Shown piece after piece: positions 35,771-43,644 of a stretch of 64,000 nt of DNA (position 1 is the stretch's first letter; every line of letters begins with the position of its first letter). Made by a program: the position numbers and the translations under genes. The notes under the pieces were generated by a model. That model saw nothing but the letters and a program-made list of their open reading frames with translations. It did not search any database and had not been told where the DNA came from. The stretch is from Streptomyces diacarni (GTDB lineage Bacteria > Actinomycetota > Actinomycetes > Streptomycetales > Streptomycetaceae), in contig NZ_QOIN01000034.1 in assembly GCF_003323715.1 (NCBI RefSeq), positions 124,001 through 188,000 of the forward strand. Direction: 5' to 3'.

Positions 35771-37489
35771 TCACACCAGGGCCGAGACCTTCTCCCGGTA
35801 CTGCCGGACCGGCGCCGCGTCCCGGTACGGTTCCAGGCGCCGTTCGAAGTCCCGTACGTACTCGTGGGCCCGTACCGAGCGCATCTCCGCCGCCTGGTGG
35901 GCCGCCTCGGCGGCGAGCTGGCAGGCCTGCTCGATCTCGCCGAGCCCCAGCCGGGCCGTGGCCAGCACCACCCGGCAGAACAGCCTGCTGCGCGCGAACC
36001 CGGCCCCGCGCAACTGGAGGGAGCGCTCGGCGTGCTGCGCGGCGGCCCGGTACTGCTGGAGGTCGCGGTGGCAGTGGCCGAACTCGTCGGCGAGCTGCGC
36101 GTCGTCGAAGAAGCGCGCCCAGACCGGTACGTCCTCGCTGGGGCGCGCCGCCTCCAGGGCGCGGTCCGCGCGGGCCAGTGACGCCGCGCAGGCCCGCACC
36201 TCGCCCAGCACACCGTGCCCGCGCGCCTCCGCCGCGTGCAGCAGCGCCTGCACGACGGGCGGCACCGAGGTGCCCACCCCCTGCTGGGCGACCCGCGCGA
36301 GCTGCACCGCCTCCCTGCCGTGCCCCAGGTAGACGGCCTGCCTGCTCATCGTCACCAGCACGTAGGAGCCGAAGGCGCGGTCGCCCGCGGCCTGCGTCAG
36401 CCGCAGCGCCTGCACGAAGTAGCGCTGGGCCAGGCCGTGCGCGGCGATGTCGTAGGAGGTCCAGCCCGCCAGCCTGGTCAGGTCCGCGGCCGCGCCGAAG
36501 AGGCGTCTGCCGAGCTGCTCGCTGTAGACGCCGCGGAGCATCGGCTCGGCCTCGTGTTCCAGATACCGCACCAGGGCCTGCCGGGCGTGGCCGCCGCCGT
36601 AGGCGTGGTCGAGAGCGCGGAAGAGCTCGCAGACCGAGCGCAGCGCCGCCACGTCGCCGCCCGAGACCCGCTGGCCCGGGCCCCGCTCGACCCGGTCGAG
36701 GCGCGCGGCGGCCAGCGACGGCGGCCTGGTGGCGACGCCTGTGCCGCCGCCGACCCGGGACTGCGCCGGGACCCGCAGGCCGTCGCCGGGGGACGCGCCG
36801 CCCACGGAGCCGCCCACGGCTCCGCGCCCGGCGGCCGGCCCCGGAGGGGCCCCGCGCCCCGGCCCGGCGCCGGGCCCGCGGGCCGGTCCCGTGCCGGCCC
36901 CGAGCCCCGCGGCGAGCGGCCCGGTGCCGGCGAGGGCGCCGGGGCCCGCGCCGCCTGGCGGAGCGCTCAGCGGCCCCTCGGGCTCGGGGCCGCGCGCCAC
37001 CCGCTCGTCGGCCCGGCCGATCAGCCAGTCCCGGCTCGGCACCACGAGCCCCGCCGGGGTGAAGGCGATCTTCCGCAGCTCGGCGTGGCTGCCCGAGTCC
37101 TTGCGCCACAGACCGCTGACGATGTCGACGGCCTCGGCGGGCGTCGCCGCGAACTCCAGGCCCGCGTAGACGGGCGCACACGCGTCCAGCCCCAGGTCCT
37201 GCGCCGTCAGCCGCCGCCCCAGGCGCCGGGTGAAGACCTCGGCGATCAGCGCGGGCGTGGTGCCCCGCGGCTGCTGACCGCGCAGCCAGCGCGTCACCGA
37301 GGTCTTGTCGTAACGCAGGTCGAGACCGTGTTCGAGGCCGAGCTGGTCGACGCGCCTGGCCAGACCGGCGTTGGAGAAGCCCGCCTCGGCGATCAGCGCG
37401 GCGAGCTGACGGTTGGGGATGCGCTGCTGGGATGGCTGGGTCGTGTCGTTCACCGACTCCCCAGATCGTTCCATCGTCATCGGCTTCAC
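35771..37489 (-). CDS. TPR-containing transcriptional regulator-like protein
   Basis: 572 residues. The N-terminal RQLAALIAEAGFSNAGLARR followed by YDKTSVTRWLRGQQPRGTTP resembles an XRE-like HTH of large Streptomyces regulators. A Gly/Ala/Pro linker of about 70 residues (175-245) follows. The rest is helical with TPR-like repeats (GREAVQLARVAQQGVG, YRAAAQHAERSLQLR). Proteins of this layout, such as NsdA, regulate differentiation and antibiotic production; whether this one does is inference. GTG 37489 is preceded by CAGGAGACC. It lies upstream of and divergent from lipB. The low-complexity linker is encoded by an extreme GC stretch at about 36750-36980. Confidence 0.8.
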   Translation of the reverse strand: MKPMTMERSGESVNDTTQPSQQRIPNRQLAALIAEAGFSNAGLARRVDQLGLEHGLDLRYDKTSVTRWLRGQQPRGTTPALIAEVFTRRLGRRLTAQDLGLDACAPVYAGLEFAATPAEAVDIVSGLWRKDSGSHAELRKIAFTPAGLVVPSRDWLIGRADERVARGPEPEGPLSAPPGGAGPGALAGTGPLAAGLGAGTGPARGPGAGPGRGAPPGPAAGRGAVGGSVGGASPGDGLRVPAQSRVGGGTGVATRPPSLAAARLDRVERGPGQRVSGGDVAALRSVCELFRALDHAYGGGHARQALVRYLEHEAEPMLRGVYSEQLGRRLFGAAADLTRLAGWTSYDIAAHGLAQRYFVQALRLTQAAGDRAFGSYVLVTMSRQAVYLGHGREAVQLARVAQQGVGTSVPPVVQALLHAAEARGHGVLGEVRACAASLARADRALEAARPSEDVPVWARFFDDAQLADEFGHCHRDLQQYRAAAQHAERSLQLRGAGFARSRLFCRVVLATARLGLGEIEQACQLAAEAAHQAAEMRSVRAHEYVRDFERRLEPYRDAAPVRQYREKVSALV

Positions 37490-37712
37490 GGTCTCCTGCC
37501 CTCACGGCTTGTGTCAGACGCCGGGGCGCCCTGCTGGAACGGCGCGAATGTAACGGTCCGCCGTACCTCGTTCGCCCCCTTCGTCGTGTATTCATCCGTA
37601 CGTGTGAGTAGGTGACCACCTGCGACGACACTGCGTGACCGCCGTAGAGTGGCCGACGGGCGCGAGCGCGGAGCAGCCCGCCACCGCGGGCGTGACGAAG
37701 GAGGCATGAGGC

Positions 37713-38531
37713 ATGGGAGAACCCCGGCTTGACGGTCCGGTGGAGGGCGAGCTGCGCTTCGTCCACCTGGGCTTCGGCGACAACGCGGTCGACTACCTCG
37801 ACGCCTGGCAGGAGCAGAAGCGGGTGCACGCCGCGCGGTTCGCCGACGAGGTCCCCGACACCTGCCTGATGCTGGAGCACCCCCCCGTCTACACCGCCGG
37901 ACGGCGCACCGAGGACAGCGAGCGCCCGCTTGACGGCACCCCCGTCGTGGACGTCGACCGCGGCGGCAAGATCACCTGGCACGGCCCGGGACAGCTCGTC
38001 GGCTACCCGATCCTGAAGCTGCCCCGCCCCGTGGACGTGGTCGCGCACGTGCGCCGCCTCGAAGAGGCCATGATCCGGGTGTGCACCGAGCTGGGCGTCG
38101 AGACCACCCGCGTCGAGGGCCGCAGCGGAGTGTGGGTGCTCGGCGACGACCTCGGCAGGGCGTCCGGGCGTGCCGCCACCGGGCTCGCGCTCGACTTCGA
38201 CCCCCGGCTCAACCAGGAGGACTACGACCCGCGCCTGATGGGCCCCGAGTACGCGCCCTCCAACGCGGGCCAGCGCGGTGTGGACCGCAAGATGGCGCAG
38301 ATCGGTATCCGGGTCGCCAAGGGCGTGACCATGCACGGCTTCTCGTTCAACTGCGACCCGGACACGACCGGTTTCGACCAGATCATCCCCTGTGGCATCC
38401 GGGACGCGGGCGTCACCTCGCTCTCCCAGGAGCTGGGCAGGAATGTTCCCGTCTCCGAGGTGCTTCCCCTCATGGAGAAACACCTGCGCGAGGTGCTGGG
38501 GTCCTCGACGCCCCTGCCCCGCGCGGTCTGA
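37713..38531 (+). CDS. lipB: Octanoyl-[ACP]:protein N-octanoyltransferase LipB
   Basis: 272 residues. The substrate-binding motif is [14 protein letters not shown] (His90), the catalytic dyad is Lys193 ([10 protein letters not shown]) and Cys227 (IIPCGI). It moves octanoate from acyl carrier protein to lipoyl domains, the first step of lipoate synthesis; LipA then inserts sulfur. About 45 residues (145-190) are inserted between the GVW strand and the KMAQIG strand compared with E. coli LipB. I believe this loop is common in Streptomyces. GAAGGAGG gives good spacing to ATG 37713. It is followed by lipA after 113 bp. Confidence 0.95.
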   Translation: MGEPRLDGPVEGELRFVHLGFGDNAVDYLDAWQEQKRVHAARFADEVPDTCLMLEHPPVYTAGRRTEDSERPLDGTPVVDVDRGGKITWHGPGQLVGYPILKLPRPVDVVAHVRRLEEAMIRVCTELGVETTRVEGRSGVWVLGDDLGRASGRAATGLALDFDPRLNQEDYDPRLMGPEYAPSNAGQRGVDRKMAQIGIRVAKGVTMHGFSFNCDPDTTGFDQIIPCGIRDAGVTSLSQELGRNVPVSEVLPLMEKHLREVLGSSTPLPRAV

Positions 38532-38644
38532 CTCCTTCCGCCACGGGCCGGAGCTCTTCGGAGGTTCCGGCCGGTTCGGAAGCCCACAACCGCAGGCGTA
38601 GCCTGATACCCGCCGCTGAATCGAAAGTACGTAGGGAGCCGGAC

Positions 38645-39592
38645 GTGTCCGCTGTCGCACCCGACGGTCGCAAGATGCTCCGCCTGGAGGTCCGCAACAG
38701 CCAGACCCCCATCGAGCGCAAGCCCGAATGGATCAAGACCAGGGCGAAAATGGGCCCCGAGTACAACGCCCTCCAGAACCTGGTCAAGAGCGAGGGCCTG
38801 CACACGGTCTGCCAGGAGGCGGGCTGCCCCAACATCTTCGAATGCTGGGAGGACCGCGAGGCGACCTTCCTCATCGGCGGCGAGCAGTGCACCCGCCGCT
38901 GCGACTTCTGCCAGATCGACACCGGCAAGCCCGCCGAACTCGACCGCGACGAGCCCCGCCGCGTCGCTGAGTCCGTGCGCACGATGGAACTGCGCTACGC
39001 GACGATCACCGGCGTCGCCCGCGACGACCTCGACGACGGCGGCGCCTGGCTCTACGCCGAGACGGTGCGCCAGATCCACGACCTGATGCCCGACACCGGC
39101 GTCGAACTGCTGATCCCCGACTTCAACGCCGAGCCCGACCAGCTCGCCGAGGTCTTCTCCTCCCGCCCCGAGGTGCTGGCCCACAACGTCGAGACGGTGC
39201 CCCGCATCTTCAAGCGCATCCGCCCCGGCTTCCGCTACGAGCGCTCGCTGGAGGTCCTCACCCGCGCCCGCGAGGACGGCCTCGTCGTCAAGTCCAACCT
39301 CATCCTCGGCCTCGGCGAGACCCGCGAGGAGATCAGCGAGGCCCTGCGCGACCTGCACGAGGCCGGCTGCGAGCTGATCACCATCACCCAGTACCTGCGA
39401 CCCACCCCCCGCCATCACCCCGTGGAGCGCTGGGTCAAGCCCCAGGAGTTCGTCGAGCTGAAGGACGAGGCCGACGAGATCGGCTACGCCGGCGTCATGT
39501 CCGGCCCCCTGGTGCGCTCCTCGTACCGCGCCGGACGCCTCTACAAGCAGGCGATCGAGGCCCGCAGGACGGGGAACACCTCCGCGGCCTAG
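38645..39592 (+). CDS. lipA: Lipoyl synthase LipA
   Basis: 315 residues. The auxiliary cluster ligands are Cys56, Cys61 and Cys67 ([12 protein letters not shown]), the radical-SAM cluster is Cys82, Cys86 and Cys89 (CTRRCDFC), and the C-terminal Ser of RSSYRAG ligates the auxiliary cluster. It inserts two sulfur atoms into octanoyl groups on lipoyl domains. GTG 38645 with AGGGAG upstream gives the usual N-terminus. It sits in lipB-lipA order as in other actinobacteria. Confidence 0.96.
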   Translation: MSAVAPDGRKMLRLEVRNSQTPIERKPEWIKTRAKMGPEYNALQNLVKSEGLHTVCQEAGCPNIFECWEDREATFLIGGEQCTRRCDFCQIDTGKPAELDRDEPRRVAESVRTMELRYATITGVARDDLDDGGAWLYAETVRQIHDLMPDTGVELLIPDFNAEPDQLAEVFSSRPEVLAHNVETVPRIFKRIRPGFRYERSLEVLTRAREDGLVVKSNLILGLGETREEISEALRDLHEAGCELITITQYLRPTPRHHPVERWVKPQEFVELKDEADEIGYAGVMSGPLVRSSYRAGRLYKQAIEARRTGNTSAA

Positions 39593-39819
39593 TGTCCGGC
39601 GGGGCCCCGCGGGAGTGCCCGGCAGGGCCCGCGGGAGCGCCCGGCGGGCGTCCGCCCCGAGGGGCGAGAGGGCGGTGCGGCGAAGCGGTGAGTGAGCTTC
39701 GCCGCACATGCGTCTTCCGGCTTTGACCCCCCGGTCACCGCCTGGTAACACCGTCGAGTGACGCTGTAACCGCGCACCGCGCACGGTTCGAACGAGGCGA
39801 GGACTGACGGAGGGGCACA

Positions 39820-40047
39820 GTGCGGACCACCCTGTGGGCACTGGAAGGTCTGGAGCACATCCTGTTCGGCAGCGGTCGGCGGGTCGCGTGCCGCAACGCG
39901 TGGACGGCGGTCCTGGAGGACCGCGACAGGGCGAGGTCCCGGCTGGAAGCGGAGTCGGTACGGAACGCGGCGGCGGCCGCCCTGGAAGCGGAGGCGGTAG
40001 TGCACGCGGCGGCCGACCGCCCGGCGCCCGCGGCCTCCCGGGCCTGA
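39820..40047 (+). CDS. Small conserved protein downstream of lipA
   Basis: 75 residues starting MRTTLWALEGLEHILFG, mostly helical, with a heptad-like Ala/Glu-rich second half (ARSRLEAESVRNAAAAALEA). A strong GGAGGGG ribosome site precedes GTG 39820. To my recollection a small protein of this kind follows lipA in other Streptomyces, which is why I keep it despite its size. No function is known. The 227-bp gap before it contains imperfect copies of a GGGCCCGCGGGAGCGCCCGG-like word after lipA. Confidence 0.7.
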   Translation: MRTTLWALEGLEHILFGSGRRVACRNAWTAVLEDRDRARSRLEAESVRNAAAAALEAEAVVHAAADRPAPAASRA

Positions 40048-40171
40048 CCCCGGGCCTCCGACCCCCGGGCTGACCCCGCCACCGGCGCCCGTACCTGCAC
40101 TAAGGGCCCCGGCGGCCCCGTACCCCCGGCCGCGCGGCACACCACGCGCGGCCCCACGTAAACTTCACCGC

Positions 40172-40861
40172 ATGGCGAGGAAGGACAACACCGAGAATCC
40201 TGGGCGGCTCAAGCAGATCGCCCAGACGTACAAGATGACCCGGCGCGTGGACCGGAAGATCGGTTGGATCCTGGCCGGCGTGGGGCTTGTCACCTTCGGT
40301 GTACTCCTCGCGATCGGCTTCCTGATCGGTCACCCGGTCTACCTGGGCATCGTGGGCGTGCTCCTCGGCCTGCTGGCGTGCGCGATCGTCTTCGGACGCC
40401 GCGCCGAGCGGGCCGCTTTCGGACAGATGGAGGGCCAGCCGGGGGCCGCGGCCGCCGTGCTGGAGAACATCGGCAGGGGCTGGCAGGTCACCCCGGCCGT
40501 GGCGATGAACCGCAGCCAGGACATCGTCCACCGGGCCGTCGGCAAGGCCGGCATCGTCCTGGTCGGCGAGGGCAACCCGAACCGGCTGCGCGGTCTGCTG
40601 GCGTCCGAGAAGAAGAAGATGAACCGCGTGGTCGGCGACGTGCCGGTGCACACGATGGTCGTCGGCGAGGGTGAGGACCAGGTCGAGCTCAAGAAGCTCC
40701 GCGTGAAGATGATGAAGCTGCCCCGCACGCTCCAGGGCCAGCAGGTCACCCAGGTCAACGACCGGCTCCGCGCGCTCGGCGACCTCATGAGCAATATGCC
40801 CATCCCGAAGGGGCCGATGCCCAAGGGCATGAAGCTTCCGAAGGGCCCGCAGGGCCGCTGA
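40172..40861 (+). CDS. DUF4191-type membrane protein
   Basis: 229 residues. A basic N-terminus (MARKDNTENPGRLKQIAQTY) leads to two adjacent membrane helices (about 30-75), then a soluble domain (QMEGQPGAAAAVLENIGRGW, ASEKKKMNRVVGDVPVHTMV). The C-terminus has a KG/PKG repeat (PIPKGPMPKGMKLPKGPQGR). The family is actinobacterial and uncharacterised; the conserved position between lipA and glnA is its main signature. Confidence 0.85.
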   Translation: MARKDNTENPGRLKQIAQTYKMTRRVDRKIGWILAGVGLVTFGVLLAIGFLIGHPVYLGIVGVLLGLLACAIVFGRRAERAAFGQMEGQPGAAAAVLENIGRGWQVTPAVAMNRSQDIVHRAVGKAGIVLVGEGNPNRLRGLLASEKKKMNRVVGDVPVHTMVVGEGEDQVELKKLRVKMMKLPRTLQGQQVTQVNDRLRALGDLMSNMPIPKGPMPKGMKLPKGPQGR

Positions 40862-41044
40862 CGGGGCCCACCCGACGGTGCTCCCGTGGCGAGTCCCCTG
40901 AACGGAGTCCTACGGCGAGTCCCACGACGAGGGGCGGCGACCGCGCACCTGCGCGGTCCCCGCCCCTCGTGCGTTTCTGCCCGTGTACGGCCCGTGACCG
41001 GGTGACCGGGTGGGCCGGCCGCGCGAGCGTGCGCGACCGCGCTG

Positions 41045-41515
41045 TCAGCCGCGTAGCTGGACGGACCCCGACAGCCGGTCGTGGAGGCCCCGGCTGTCGC
41101 GGTCCCAGACGAGCGCGGGGATGGCGATGCCGAGCAGCACCGTCCGCACCACCGTGCGCCACACCGGCAGCTTGCCGAGCCCGTCGAGAGCCACGACGCG
41201 CAGCCCCAGCAGCCGCTTGCCCGGGGTGCTGCCGACCGTACCGACCGTCAGCACGCTCATGACGACGAAGACGACCAGCGCCCAGTCGCTGGTGCCCTCC
41301 AGCTTCCGGCCGGCCAGCAGCGCGAAGGCGATGAGTGCGCAGAGCGCCCAGTCGAGGAAGAGGGCACCGATCCGGCGGCCGACCGGCGCGAGGGAACCGG
41401 GCCCCTCCTCGGGCAGGCCGAGCCGCTTGCCGCGGTAGCCGAAGTCGGCTCCCATGTCCGCGGCCGCCGCGCGCGGTCCCGACAGCCACGACCCGATTGC
41501 TTCCCTGTTGTCCAC
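41045..41515 (-). CDS. RDD-family membrane protein
   Basis: 156 residues. An Arg in VGRRIGALFLDWALC begins the first membrane helix, with a D further on, the pattern that names the RDD family. Further hydrophobic segments are at about 82-98 and 120-137, and SRGLHDRLSGS is at the end. RDD proteins are small membrane proteins of uncertain, possibly transport-related, function. The gene faces glnA divergently and may share its control region. GTG 41515 lacks a clear ribosome site. Confidence 0.83.
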   Translation of the reverse strand: MDNREAIGSWLSGPRAAAADMGADFGYRGKRLGLPEEGPGSLAPVGRRIGALFLDWALCALIAFALLAGRKLEGTSDWALVVFVVMSVLTVGTVGSTPGKRLLGLRVVALDGLGKLPVWRTVVRTVLLGIAIPALVWDRDSRGLHDRLSGSVQLRG

Positions 41516-41644
41516 CCGTCAACGGTATCGCGCCGATTTCCGGCCGCTGTTTCCGGCCGCCGCCGGGCTCTGCGGTGTCGGGCCGCAGTGCTGATCGTGA
41601 GCGCAGAACTCCGCATGGTGAGGGTCGGGGAGGTCGCCCGGCGA

Positions 41645-41682
41645 TTAACATCGGCGAAACAAATGAGTCATGCTGGAGAAAT
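41645..41682 (+). promoter_or_regulatory. Double GlnR-binding box of the glnA promoter
   Basis: TTAAC (41645-41649), six bases, GAAAC (41656-41660), six bases, GTCAT (41667-41671), six bases, GAAAT (41678-41682). This reproduces the GTnAC-n6-GAAAC half-sites at exact 22-bp periodicity described for GlnR on nitrogen genes of Streptomyces. It lies 95 bp before the glnA ATG, with a possible -10 element TAGGGT at 41693-41698. GlnR would activate glnA under nitrogen limitation. Confidence 0.88.
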
Positions 41683-41776
41683 GGCCCCTGCCTAGGGTCG
41701 GTGCCAGGCGAGCGGCCCCGTGCCGCAGCCGGAGCCGGAGCAAGCCCGTCCCGACGCGGCGGGACTAGGAGGATGG

Positions 41777-43192
41777 ATGTTCCAGAACGCCGACGAGGCC
41801 AAGAAGTACATCGCGGACAACGACATCAAGTTCATCGATGTCCGGTTCTGCGACCTGCCCGGCGTCATGCAGCACTTCGCCGTACCGGCGGATACCTTCG
41901 ACCCGACCGAGAGCCTGATGTTCGACGGCTCGTCGATCCGCGGCTTCCAGGCGATCCACGAGTCCGACATGGCCCTCGTCCCGGACCTGTCCACCGCGCG
42001 CCTGGACCCGTTCCGCTCCGAGAAGCACCTCAACATCAACTTCTTCATCCACGACCCGATCACCGGCGAGCAGTACAGCCGTGACCCGCGGAACGTGGCG
42101 AAGAAGGCCGAGGCCTACCTCGCCTCCTCCGGCATCGCCGACACCGCCTTCTTCGGCCCGGAGGCCGAGTTCTACGTCTTCGACGACGTCCGCTTCGAGA
42201 CGAAGGCGAATGCCGGCTACTACCACATCGACTCCGAGGCGGGCGCCTGGAACACCGGCGCCATCGAGTCCGGCGGCAACCGCGGCTACAAGGTCCGCTA
42301 CAAGGGCGGCTACTTCCCGGCCCCGCCGGTGGACCACTTCGCCGACCTGCGCGCCGAGATCTCCCTGGAGCTGACCAAGGCGGGCCTGGAGGTCGAGCGC
42401 CAGCACCACGAGGTCGGCACCGCGGGCCAGGCGGAGATCAACTACAAGTTCAACACGCTGCTGGCCGCGGCCGACGACCTGATGCTGTTCAAGTACATCG
42501 TCAAGAACACCGCCTGGCGCAACGGCAAGACCGCTACCTTCATGCCCAAGCCGATCTTCGGCGACAACGGCTCCGGCATGCACGTCCACCAGTCGCTGTG
42601 GACCGGCGGCGAGCCCCTCTTCCACGACGAGCAGGGCTACGCGGGCCTCTCCGACACCGCCCGCTACTACATCGGCGGCATCCTGCGCCACGCCCCCTCG
42701 CTGCTCGCCTTCACCAACCCGACGGTGAACTCCTACCACCGCCTGGTCCCCGGCTTCGAGGCCCCGGTCAACCTGGTCTACTCGCAGCGCAACCGCTCCG
42801 CCGCGATGCGGATCCCGATCACGGGCTCCAACCCGAAGGCCAAGCGCGTCGAGTTCCGCGCCCCCGACCCGTCCTCCAACCCGTACCTCGCCTTCTCGGC
42901 GCTGCTCCTCGCGGGCCTGGACGGCATCAAGAACAAGATCGAGCCGGCCGAGCCCATCGACAAGGACCTCTACGAGCTCGCCCCCGAAGAGCACGCCGGC
43001 GTCCCCCAGGTTCCCACCTCCCTCCCCGCCGTCCTCGACGCCCTCGAGGCCGACAACGAGTACCTCCAGGCCGGCGGCGTCTTCACCTCCGACCTCATCG
43101 AGACCTGGATCGACTACAAGCGCACCAACGAAATCGCCCCCATGCAGCTGCGCCCCCACCCGCACGAGTTCGAGCTCTACTTCGACCTGTGA
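41777..43192 (+). CDS. glnA: Glutamine synthetase type I GlnA
   Basis: 471 residues. Full GS-I set: [29 protein letters not shown], the ATP motif [18 protein letters not shown], and [10 protein letters not shown]. The adenylylation site is Tyr399 in [11 protein letters not shown], so activity is switched off by GlnE (2230-5241). It makes glutamine from glutamate, ammonium and ATP as a dodecamer. ATG 41777 has AGGAGG at 41767-41772. Transcription is almost certainly driven by GlnR through the box at 41645-41682. Confidence 0.97.
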   Translation: MFQNADEAKKYIADNDIKFIDVRFCDLPGVMQHFAVPADTFDPTESLMFDGSSIRGFQAIHESDMALVPDLSTARLDPFRSEKHLNINFFIHDPITGEQYSRDPRNVAKKAEAYLASSGIADTAFFGPEAEFYVFDDVRFETKANAGYYHIDSEAGAWNTGAIESGGNRGYKVRYKGGYFPAPPVDHFADLRAEISLELTKAGLEVERQHHEVGTAGQAEINYKFNTLLAAADDLMLFKYIVKNTAWRNGKTATFMPKPIFGDNGSGMHVHQSLWTGGEPLFHDEQGYAGLSDTARYYIGGILRHAPSLLAFTNPTVNSYHRLVPGFEAPVNLVYSQRNRSAAMRIPITGSNPKAKRVEFRAPDPSSNPYLAFSALLLAGLDGIKNKIEPAEPIDKDLYELAPEEHAGVPQVPTSLPAVLDALEADNEYLQAGGVFTSDLIETWIDYKRTNEIAPMQLRPHPHEFELYFDL

Positions 43193-43234
43193 AAAGCGCG
43201 CGGCGCCATGTGGTGCTGTGGCGGTAGGCGTTCT

Positions 43235-43273
43235 GTGGGCCGTGTTCTCCTTCGTCGAGGGGGCACGGCCCAC
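43235..43273 (+). terminator. Candidate glnA terminator
   Basis: GTGGGCCGTG (43235-43244) and CACGGCCCAC (43264-43273) form a 10-bp perfect stem with a rather long 19-nt loop, 42 bases after the glnA stop. Confidence 0.5.
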
Positions 43274-43644
43274 GGCTGTTGGACGGGCCCTTGGCCGACG
43301 GATTCGTGTCGGTGCGGGGAGTGGCACCTGTGCCGAGTGGTCGGCTGCCCGGTGGGCCCCGCCCACGTCCTCGGACACCGGGTTCGATGTCCGCTCCTGC
43401 TGGGCAGGCGCTCCGTGCTCCGGTGAAGGGGACGGGGCGGCCCGTGTGGGGCCGTCACCCCCTGAGCCGGTGACGACTCCGCACGGGTACCCGGAGTGTG
43501 GCCGCGAAGTGACCCGGGTTACCGCAGGTCGGTGAGGAGGTTGTCGAGGGCGTCGGCGATGCCTTCCGTCGTGAGACGGCGGTGACCGCCCGTGAGCTGC
43601 CTGAGCTCCGGACGGTCACCGCGCCGCGTGCGCCGCGGCAGCCG
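43274..43644. other. Gene-free stretch between glnA and the FtsX-type exporter
   Basis: No complete gene is seen. On the minus strand the frame just after the exporter stop stays open for about 40 codons and ends LTTEGIADALDNLLTDLR then TAA near 43520. It reads like a real C-terminus but has no start codon or ribosome site. It may be the tail of a lost gene. The remainder is GC-rich without repeats. Confidence 0.45.
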
